A stretch of 64,000 bases of DNA, taken from the NCBI GenBank assembly GCA_947462335.1, contig OX381718.1, forward strand, positions 38,718,976 through 38,782,975. The letters are read 5' to 3'. Below, piece after piece: positions 62,301-64,000 of this stretch. A program made the position numbers and the translations under genes. The notes below the pieces were generated by a model. The model saw nothing but the letters and a program-made list of their open reading frames with translations. It was not told the DNA's origin and searched no databases. Source of the stretch: Harmothoe impar (Eukaryota > Annelida > Polychaeta > Phyllodocida > Polynoidae). Within the stretch, counting starts at the first letter, position 1. Each line of letters begins with the position of its first letter.

Positions 62301-62604
62301 GATGCTGAACGTCAAAGACGATCAGTTTACACACCTGACACTCCACCGTATTCAGCACCCCATCCACACCCAGCCTCTTCTCATCTGCCTTAACGACGTA
62401 GTTCTGACTGCTGTGAGTTTTAGGCTGGTGCATGTGGTGCGCGGCGATATAGCGTAAGGTTTTTGTGTCTTTGAGCTTTTCGAGATCAACTTTTTGGTTC
62501 CATGACTTGTCAATAGGCACGGAGAGGGCAAAGCAGATGAAGAGAGATTCCACAATACAGAGGATTATTACGTGTCTTGGACACCAATCTATGTTCTTTG
62601 CCAT
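23389..62604 (-). CDS. SMPD1: Acid sphingomyelinase (sphingomyelin phosphodiesterase), 13 exons over 39 kb
   Basis: Hydrolyses sphingomyelin to ceramide and phosphocholine in lysosomes or after secretion. Exons in transcript order: 62188-62604, 61449-61613, 48964-49087, 48467-48564, 47770-47939, 46905-47015, 46190-46270, 45135-45222, 44190-44272, 24987-25188, 24481-24576, 24079-24173, 23389-23515. All are GT-AG with matching phases; 1857 nt, 618 aa (human 631). Signal peptide about 1-30; saposin B domain about 80-165 ([22 protein letters not shown]); proline-rich linker [12 protein letters not shown]; metallophosphoesterase from 195; Cys-rich C-terminal domain in exons 12-13. Metal and catalytic residues are all visible: D207 and H209 (LSDIHVD), D277 (WTGD), N317 and H318 (VGNHE), H424 (LGHIP), H458 and H460 (GHTH). 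The ATG at 62604 was chosen because a good acceptor (CATTATAACAG, exon from 62645) lies just upstream, so a 5' UTR exon is expected further out. Introns 2 and 9 contain other genes on the plus strand. Confidence 0.95.
23710..24055. repeat. TTAA-type palindromic MITE copies in SMPD1 intron 12
   Basis: Two adjacent copies carry GCTGCATTCAAGCATCATGC, GTTGATACACTCC and GGTCGGCAT signatures of the GCAGCCCTGGCGAGT family. Confidence 0.6.
25575..25935. repeat. Palindromic repeat (TCGTATCACACGAG family), intact copy
   Basis: GGATCGTATCACACGAGG faces GAGTGTGATGCGATCC; GGTTTCTTCACGAG faces CACGAGTGGAGAAACC. TTATTTCATG and CATGAAATAAATA occur at the outer right portion. The split copy around 7690-9200 shares the left half, and a fragment lies at about 32480-32630. 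Confidence 0.6.
26116..26363. mobile_element. TTAA-type palindromic MITE, best-preserved copy
   Basis: Flanked by TTAA (left TTAACCCTTTAAGGGCCGCA; right CTATGCAGCCCTTAAAGCGT followed by TTAA). Inside are two palindromes built on GATGCATGAATGCAGC and a GTATCAACTCCGTAGGGTTG spacer. It has no coding capacity. The TTAA target and CCCTTTAA terminus suggest a piggyBac-mobilised MITE. Confidence 0.7.
27083..27247. repeat. TTAA-type palindromic MITE copy
   Basis: GATGCATGAATGCAGCCCTG followed by CGCCAGTGCTGCATTCATGC and a terminal GCCCTCAGTGGGTTAA. Confidence 0.6.
27320..27548. repeat. TTAA-type palindromic MITE copy
   Basis: Starts TTAACCCTTTAATGACAG, contains GAATGCAGCCCTGGCGACCA and its complement, and ends GGGCCTTAAAGAGTTA. 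Confidence 0.65.
28366..28400 (+). other. Hammerhead-like motif (retroelement signature)
   Basis: CCTGAATAAGACTAA...TTTAGTCGAAACGTCC: a perfect six-pair stem (GACTAA/TTAGTC) is followed by GAAACGTC, the layout of hammerhead cores carried by Penelope-like elements and related SINEs. The CTGAATA core departs from CTGANGA by one base, so this copy is probably inactive. Similar motifs lie at 32734-32770 (minus strand) and 42337-42372. Confidence 0.4.
28784..29025. repeat. G-run MITE copy E (diverged)
   Basis: Left end AAGGGAGTGGTCATTATTTA and right end TTAGATAATAACCACTCCCC match the family TIRs, with poly-C tracts between them. Confidence 0.6.
30112..30290. repeat. TTAA-type palindromic MITE copy
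   Basis: Starts CCTTAACCTTTTAAGGGTCG, with CATGAATGCAGTCCCTTAGG, GTTGATACACGTCGAAGGGT and GGGCTGCATTCATGCATCAT inside. Confidence 0.6.
31311..32178 (-). repeat. Dispersed 1.1-kb repeat, copy 2 (inverted relative to 18958-20041)
   Basis: Reads as the reverse complement of copy 1: ACTCAGGGTAAGCTGG at the left and TTTACCCTGAGTC at the right, with the (GTGGGTGTGGGTGAGCAG) tract at about 31520-31590 and CAAGATGGCATTTCTGCATG at about 31945. The 67-88-aa frames here are not conserved between copies. Confidence 0.65.
32860..33065. repeat. TTAA-type palindromic MITE copy next to NHL gene 1
   Basis: GTCATGATGCATGAATCCAG, CACCAGGGCTTCATTCATGC and CACCAGGGCTGCATTCATGC mark two facing palindromes. It ends about 60 bp before the acceptor of the NHL gene 1 coding exon. 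Confidence 0.55.
33132..34043 (+). CDS. NHL-repeat beta-propeller protein 1 (303 aa)
   Basis: The whole coding sequence is in one exon. An acceptor (CTCTATTTCAG) ends at 33128, three bases before the ATG, so a spliced 5' UTR is expected. From about residue 30 the protein is a series of NHL blades: [97 protein letters not shown] and a sixth ending [10 protein letters not shown], which suits a closed six-bladed propeller like that of TRIM2/3/32/71. There is no RING, B-box or coiled coil, no signal peptide and no membrane segment, so it is probably a cytosolic binding platform (RNA or protein). Its closest relative in view is the C-terminal domain of the gene at 38081, 4 kb downstream on the same strand in the same host intron. 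Function unknown. Confidence 0.86.
   Translation: MADDHLVCAFSTNVDGEAAVTRRCEEDPAPSDVIINQPGQYLVVDSEAAVIRVFSNDGTYLQDAGAEHLNSAWGIFQTNSGKVVISDPVDHDLKVFSKSGQFLTNSEYGSHLIEPYGIAYDAKTCRVAVADRSACCVYVHDPAGKVSDILKVDKDRETPMRCPTYVAFADNSDLLVTDMESNCVYRFDVTSGGGQLLWVYNGGEQEEEERLLSSPCGVVVDSQGQTLVADSGNSRIVALDAKGGFAGTILSWEASIHEPHGLRLHNGRLILTERSTGIVKVFDYKGLSSKPHNDSVLSDDGFK
34601..34606 (+). terminator. AATAAA polyadenylation signal, NHL gene 1
   Basis: Canonical AATAAA 558 nt after the stop. A weaker ATTAAA occurs at 34068, only 25 nt after the stop. Confidence 0.4.
34610..36940. other. Non-coding stretch between the NHL genes
   Basis: Contains a fragment of the GTATAAGCCGCACC repeat (35130-35240), a (CCCCAGCC)n tract (35880-35925), a poly-C tract (36285), and a short-period GACATGCGACATG tandem (36680-36845). 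No gene recognised. Confidence 0.55.
36945..37010 (+). other. Possible 5' UTR exon of NHL gene 2
   Basis: A good donor (AAGCAG/GTAAGTCT at 37010-37011) has no other partner nearby. Spliced to the acceptor at 38061, the frame runs into TAA just before the ATG, so it would be untranslated. Suggested by splice-site strength only. Confidence 0.3.
38081..41104 (+). CDS. NHL-repeat protein 2 with long charged single-helix region (1007 aa)
   Basis: Single-exon coding sequence. An acceptor (ATTATTTCAG) ends at 38061, so a spliced 5' UTR is likely. Domain order: about 1-465 low-complexity, proline-rich and basic; a serine tract at about 466-490; an extended ER/K-rich segment at about 491-621 built from [17 protein letters not shown] repeats, expected to form a stable single alpha helix or coiled coil; an acidic linker ([16 protein letters not shown]); and about 745-1007 a six-bladed NHL propeller ([119 protein letters not shown]). 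No RING, B-box, signal peptide or membrane helix, so it is not a TRIM. The helix-encoding DNA is itself a GA-rich minisatellite, so length may vary between alleles. Paralogue of the 303-aa gene upstream; function unknown. Confidence 0.88.
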   Translation: MASYVDVGGVNQPMLHDSIQHDSVQYRRAEAAHLINVVGVDPEEDRATMRLPAPPTQQINPTQRLSTGITNLALDGNQSQLTGMSNNVNLIAVDPGEGLYTAPVRRPVPPQGQIIPAKEEKVVKKSKKSSKTVKKVKPKESLKRTGEWIQNSVEQPYPTLPDGVPVSVVDVEGPPGVAISTINVLDDRKPRPIPVIDVDVSLLNPPEPPKVVVQRLEPEPPKPPPQNDHYEPIYQTLSDIPAKAPPRKKQEMEVERYLNIQEAPIEEPHGCLTAMADADGCTYCRKDRPKIPHQARNPTAHYTIDAEVIADDYPLPVYARTPSPRQNPEAEYIIEPTKYRRRNVKTQITTPAGFGDFEQVRPQMEPPVVMHTNTGSLARFGGERGERVSFGTQMHTNEFPPATVRQFDEYSDIESVQEFISAKARSREISTQTLQNQGTQTRHSSKKSDNRVVATKGKSKAQSCESGSSSSSSSSSSDSSSSCSSSSESEDEKKKKKSKHDSKKEKERQAKKMIEERKLEERRMEERKREERKREERKKEERKREEREREERKKEDRKREEERKREERKREEERKREERRREEEYRREVERRRAEERRREEEERRREEERRLKEKKRRSSSRRKTQPEPIFEIPEPPRDVPKRTGSFKAIPEVLKPRSELRKQIEPDMTDSSSGTECEDDESSGEGSILESTSQQKQLKYAKNPRRLSKLDAIKKPVKFETEVKDATPVKPLTRLHHRPQLLSGFSSQSYSSLPNKKCRPTGLCIASNGNFVIIDCVDKTVKIFNTMGQLRVEFGEDILRKPWGAVILENGNLAVTDPGDGSVKIFDKQGKFIQEFEFDFREPYGIAKSSTGDVLVTDKGADGIYVFHQNGILKGFLKSTDAEQFGVWPQYMVVDKDDNIILSDYMTHKVKMFSSRGEFQSEHGGLGTGTAQLMCPQGVCIDEYGHILVADGVNSRVKLLSPSLEFIRDLVTKKHGLENPEAVATDNKGNLVVTQDTGEVKIFKYVN
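41105..44189. other. SMPD1 intron 9, last part: 3' UTR of NHL gene 2 and repeats
   Basis: A small local duplication follows the NHL 2 stop (TCAAGTATGTCAACTAGACT at 41089 and TCAAGTTTGTCAACTAGACC at 41189). A TTAA-type MITE copy lies at about 41560-41690 and the hAT-like element at 43185-43489. No gene recognised. Confidence 0.55.
43185..43489. mobile_element. hAT-like MITE, 305 bp
   Basis: Ends CAGGGATGCCAAGTTAC and GTAACACTTGGCATCCCTG are inverted repeats beginning CAGGG, as in hAT elements, directly flanked by TCGAAT on both sides (43179-43184, 43490-43495). Internal AAAATCGTAACA repeats; no coding capacity. Confidence 0.7.
44362..44935. repeat. TTAA-type palindromic MITE, split in two pieces (SMPD1 introns 8-9)
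   Basis: 44362-44440 carries TTAGCCCTTTAACGGCTGCA and GATGCATGAATGCAGG, and 44780-44935 carries the matching second half (CTCGGCAGGGCTGCATTCAT). The 340 bp between them start TAACCCTTTCACCACTG and may be a later insertion. Confidence 0.45.
45580..45612. repeat. (TATCG)n microsatellite
   Basis: Five consecutive ATCGT/TATCG units within SMPD1 intron 7. Confidence 0.8.
47215..47640. repeat. GCGGGTTATACGC-family repeat fragments in SMPD1 intron 5
   Basis: Contains GTGCGGGTTATACACAACTG, GGTGTGGGTTATACGCAAGA and GGGAATTTACGGTA, signatures of the TACCGTAAA-ended MITE described at 59161-59289. Confidence 0.55.
48020..48433. repeat. TACCGTAAA-family copy adjoining a second inverted-repeat element (48238-48433)
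   Basis: 48020-48239 is a copy of the GTATAAGCC family, ending TGAGGTTTTACGGTA. Immediately after it, AGTCTTAATA at 48241 and TATTAAGACTA ending at 48433 bound a foldback with arms of about 65 bp (CAATCTCTCCCAATAGAAGG faces CTTCTATTGGGAGAGATTG). Confidence 0.6.
49540..50690. repeat. 130-bp minisatellite, about nine units (SMPD1 intron 2)
   Basis: CAGTTGGCACCCCATA recurs at about 49751, 50010, 50141, 50270, 50407, 50537 and 50670, each followed by ATTCAAGATGGCTACCATTC-like, AATGCCACAATGCTT and TTGCATTAATTTGATACTAA blocks. Short frames here (up to 135 aa) are repeat by-products. Confidence 0.85.
50737..51207. mobile_element. Mutator-like MITE with perfect 92-bp inverted repeats
   Basis: Arms 50737-50828 and 51116-51207 are exact reverse complements over 92 bp (starting TAGTTTCATGTTCAAACC). 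A 9-bp direct repeat ACACATGAA flanks the element (50728-50736, 51208-51216). Long TIRs with a 9-bp target duplication are the hallmark of Mutator-like elements. The 287-bp interior has no transposase. It lies in SMPD1 intron 2. The perfect arms point to recent movement or gene conversion. Confidence 0.88.
51790..52925. repeat. 20-bp minisatellite array A (CACTGCCCACCTGCCTCCCT)
   Basis: About 55 near-identical 20-bp units in SMPD1 intron 2. The unit lacks stop codons in several frames, which creates long spurious frames (up to 399 aa, His/Cys/Pro/Leu-rich). Same unit as array B at 62728-63678, opposite orientation. Confidence 0.92.
53675..53995. mobile_element. G-run MITE, complete copy B (inverted relative to copy A)
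   Basis: TIRs AGGGAGTGCTCATTTTTTAA and TTAAAAAATGAGCACTCCCT, flanked by TA on both sides (53673-53674, 53996-53997). Internal TAAAAAATTTGGACCCC repeats and the CpG-rich core are nearly identical to copy A in reverse. It has landed inside a TACCGTAAA-family copy (53643-54170). Confidence 0.8.
54564..54789. mobile_element. TACCGTAAA-ended MITE, copy inserted in the duplicated segment
   Basis: Starts TACCGTAAATTCCCACGTAC and ends ATACGCGGGAATTTACGGTA; internal GGTGCGGGTTATACG repeats. The paralogous segment near 55875-55890 lacks it. Confidence 0.75.
55044..55269. mobile_element. TACCGTAAA-ended MITE copy
   Basis: Starts TACCGTAAATTCTCGCGTAT and ends TACGCGAGAATTTACGGTA; internal AAGCCGCACCC and ATAACCCGCACCCT in both orientations. 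Confidence 0.75.
56120..56425 (+). repeat. Polypurine (GA-rich) tract before the TLR coding exon
   Basis: About 300 bp of almost pure A/G on the plus strand (GGGAGGATGAGAGAGAG-like), ending about 65 bp before the TLR acceptor. The 139-aa frame on the other strand is low complexity. Confidence 0.75.
56569..58695 (+). CDS. Toll-like receptor, two-cysteine-cluster type (708 aa)
   Basis: Single-pass innate immune receptor with its whole coding sequence in one exon. An acceptor (TTGTCTTTCAG) ends at 56491, so a 5' UTR intron is expected. ATG 56569 was chosen because it opens the signal peptide [15 protein letters not shown]. Order: LRRNT about 29-36 (CPDMCNC); LRRs about 50-250 ([19 protein letters not shown]); first LRRCT from about 264 ([10 protein letters not shown]); second LRRNT about 319 (CPLGCTC); LRRs ([14 protein letters not shown]); second LRRCT about 443 ([11 protein letters not shown]); transmembrane about 497-520; TIR about 547-690 with box 1 [12 protein letters not shown] and box 3 FW (AEHFWDNLL). 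Two cysteine clusters are the Drosophila Toll-like (mcc) layout. The BB loop reads HFHGGKPI, with Gly where most TLRs have Pro. The ectodomain is short. The last nine codons and the stop lie in a mobile-element copy (58666-58745). Confidence 0.94.
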   Translation: MGLVLLLLIVTTIHLTISDSFSEQSQVQGCPDMCNCKLMDTALTISNCPQDLIRELTKMLPTYRNLTHLTVTKSKLSRLPSELSMLSRLSVLNLTHNSILAVPWDALRGLTHFKVVDLSFNRITFIEKWSFYEFKQLTELYLDNNNISVIELDVFLQASRIPSLQVVSLSGNSLSTIDSWPMSLAKDRSLIVNLENNIISAVTNKANASFKSCRDVNLTFLLRNNKLTNFIEIFQTWVIAGNSERDIHDCLRHAVFDMRANPLVCDCKDYKIYKDLQKYIMYYPQYYDELKCAEPESLKDQNPLAIELNKFVCDIHVDCPLGCTCLNTPNQRGISLNCGKYYTKPELPQHIPTLPEDTYRYHLNFDGSNIRKITFRPYLARVVYASFSYNAITHIEMDALQCLQNALVLHLDNNKLERMPTNLTTIRFSPSAKLKLGNNRWRCDCNAVEMKFWLSEQYRVIRDMKTIICNTPESLAGKMIINIDSELFCMDRNTSNRLTIMLAVGIPLLVICIFTTIIVIRWKKNKNPESLTRQSPKEKDQTSDEGKEFDIFVSYATEDETYVGEYLIPELEKRGFKICFHRVHFHGGKPIMVNISECIEKSKRTLVFFSEEFKISPFSMFEFSVARELDLMNRTKRLVTIKDTDLNMDELEITEKIYFKRNTYVCREAEHFWDNLLYTLPTEKLGIQVQVDVPQVQTTLTPSPLGFL
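58666..58745. mobile_element. 80-bp TTAA-type mini-element overlapping the TLR stop codon (copy 2)
   Basis: CTAACCCCTTCACCACTGGG ... GCGTGGAAGGGGTTAG. It aligns with the reverse complement of 14952-15030 (shared TTGTAACTCAATGCA, TTTTGTGCAATATATTGG and GCGTGGAAGGGGTTA). It supplies LTPSPLGFL and TAA of the TLR reading frame. Confidence 0.72.
58770..59290. repeat. TACCGTAAA-family copies, including a complete one at 59161-59289
   Basis: 59161-59289 starts TACCGTAAAACCTTGCGTAT and ends TACGCGAGGTTTTACGGTA, a 129-bp inverted-repeat element with TA at both ends. 58770-58960 is an older, broken copy (AAGCCGCATATC, AGGTGTGTGGCTTATACG). Confidence 0.75.
59300..61448. other. SMPD1 intron 2, part after the TLR gene
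   Basis: AT-rich with no recognised gene. Holds TTAA-type MITE copies at about 60755-60860 and 61318-61438 and a short tandem of CAATTCCGGAA units (60888-60947). AATAAA at 59584 could end the TLR transcript, but it is far from the stop. Confidence 0.5.
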
Positions 62605-62727
62605 GGTTAGTACGTGTAGTACGATGACTTCATTTGCTTGTGATCCTGTTATAATGAAAAAAGAATTTATCGATATCAGGAGTCTAGACAGTATTCCAGA
62701 ATATATGAATCTAAATGAGATTAATGA
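62605..62727 (-). other. 5' end of SMPD1 exon with upstream acceptor
   Basis: On the minus strand CATTATAACAG ends at 62646, giving an exon start at 62645 and a 41-nt 5' UTR segment before the ATG at 62604. A further non-coding first exon must lie beyond, possibly past the minisatellite. Confidence 0.55.
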
Positions 62728-63678
62728 GGCAGGTGGGTAGTGAGGGAGGCAGGTGGGTAGTGAGGCATGCAGGCAGGCAGGTGGGCAGTGAGGCAGGTTG
62801 GCAGGCAGGTGGGTAATGAGGGAGGCAGGCAGGCAGGCAGGTGGGCAGTGACGGAGGTTGGCAGTCAGGTTGGCAGTGAGGGAGGCAGGTGGGCAGTGAG
62901 GGAGGCAGGCAGGCAGGTGGGCAGTGAGGGAGGCAGGCAGGCAGGTGGGTAGTGAGGGAGGCAGGCAGGCAGGTGGGCAGTGAGGGAGGCAGGCAGGCAG
63001 GTGGGCAGTGAGGGAGGCAGGTGGGCAGTGAGGGAGGCAGGCAGGCAGGTGGGCAGTGAGGGAGGCAGGCAGGCAGGTGGGTAGTGAGGGAGGCAGGCAG
63101 GCAGGCAGGTGGGCAGTGAGGGAGGCAGGCAGGCAGGTGGGCAGTGAGGGAGGTTGGCAGGCAGGTGGGCAGTGACAGAGGTTGGCAGTCAGGTGGGCAG
63201 TGAGGGAGGCAGGTGGGCAGTGAGGGAGGCAGGCAGGCAGGTGGGCAGTGAGGGAGGAAGATGGGCAGGTGGGCAGTGAGGGAGGTTGGCAGGCAGGTGG
63301 GCAGTGAGGGAGGAAGGTGGGCAGTGAGGCAGGTGGGCAGTGAGGAAGGCAGGTGGGCAGTGAGGCAGGCAGGTGGGCAGTGAGGCAGGCAGGTGGGCAG
63401 TGAGGAAGGCAGGTGGGCAGTGAGGCAGGCAGGTGGGCAGTGAGGAAGGCAGGTGGGCAGTGAGAGAGGCATGTGGGTAGTGAGGGAGGCAGGTAGGCAG
63501 GTGGGCAGTGAGGGAGGCAGGTGGACAATGAGGGAAGCAGGTGGGCAGTGAGGTGGGCAGCGAGGGAGGCAGGTGGGCAGTGAGGGAAGCAGGTGGGCAG
63601 CGAGGTGGGCAGCGAGGGAGGCAGGTGGGCAGTGAGGGAGGCAGGTGGGCAGTGAGGGAGGCAGGTGGGCAGTGAGGG
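62728..63678. repeat. 20-bp minisatellite array B (GGCAGGTGGGCAGTGAGGGA), SMPD1 upstream
   Basis: About 45 units, the reverse complement of array A at 51790-52925, with extra GGCA insertions in many units. It begins about 120 bp upstream of the SMPD1 ATG. Long frames here (253 and 481 aa) are repeat by-products, one of them open into SMPD1 exon 1. Confidence 0.92.
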
Positions 63679-64000
63679 GCCATCACTTTTAATATCGTGA
63701 TACCGTCTGTTTGGAGCTGCAACGACAGGCTTCTTCTCGTGAAATAACCCTCAGTGAGGATCTCAAAAGGGACAGTGTGGGTCAGCTCAACTTAGAGGGC
63801 GGGGCACAAGACCATCATTGTCACTATGTCAGTGTCAAGACAGCCGGCAAGACAGTCACTGTCAGTAGGCCCGCATTATTTATTGCAAGACTGCCATGTA
63901 GAGTGACAGTCAAGCATAGAAACAACAACTGAACTGGCATAGGCATGGCTATATAACGCCCCCAACAGCAACAGTCCATGGAGAGTGGCACTAGCCGAAA
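63679..64000. other. Region upstream of SMPD1
   Basis: Non-repetitive sequence after the minisatellite. A non-coding first exon or promoter of SMPD1 would be expected around here, but I see no decisive signal. Confidence 0.3.

Noticed and set aside
62711..63722. Minus-strand frames of 177-253 aa in array B
   Set aside because: Same 20-bp repeat; frames are a by-product of a unit without stops.

Overview
This is a eukaryotic nuclear window from an animal, most likely a marine invertebrate. Genes carry canonical GT-AG introns, the spaces between exons are packed with short inverted-repeat transposons and minisatellites, and the Toll-like receptor is of the two-cysteine-cluster type. Candidates include a cephalochordate (amphioxus) or a lophotrochozoan; the sequence alone does not let me choose.

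Layout, left to right. (1) 381-7216 (+): a 12-exon SLC17 (sialin-like) anion transporter, with every splice phase matching. (2) 9653-15839 (+): a 4-exon CLCC1-like ER membrane protein. Its large first intron holds a 164-nt U1 snRNA gene (12811-12974) and several DNA-transposon copies. (3) 16-23 kb: non-coding, with a compound satellite block whose 79-bp unit looks like abutting transposon ends. (4) 23389-62604 (-): a complete 13-exon acid sphingomyelinase (SMPD1) gene of 39 kb with all zinc ligands present. Two of its introns host genes on the opposite strand: intron 9 (19 kb) holds two paralogous NHL-repeat genes (33132-34043 and 38081-41104), and intron 2 (12 kb) holds a Toll-like receptor gene (56569-58695). 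(5) 62.7-63.7 kb: a 20-bp minisatellite directly upstream of SMPD1, the same repeat as an inverted array at 51.8-52.9 kb.

The protein-coding genes have no obvious common pathway. SLC17 (sialin-like) and acid sphingomyelinase are both lysosome or vesicle functions in their families, CLCC1 acts in the ER membrane and TLR in innate immunity, but this reads as ordinary gene neighbourhood rather than an operon-like unit. The most unusual content is non-coding: a U1 gene with a rewritten U1-70K loop, a TLR whose stop codon lies inside a short TTAA-type mobile element, a mobile element with a perfect 92-bp inverted repeat and 9-bp target duplication, two related TA-flanked elements (one with a recognisable empty site), and a satellite apparently built from transposon ends. 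I found no retroelement reverse transcriptase, viral gene, CRISPR array or complete tRNA.
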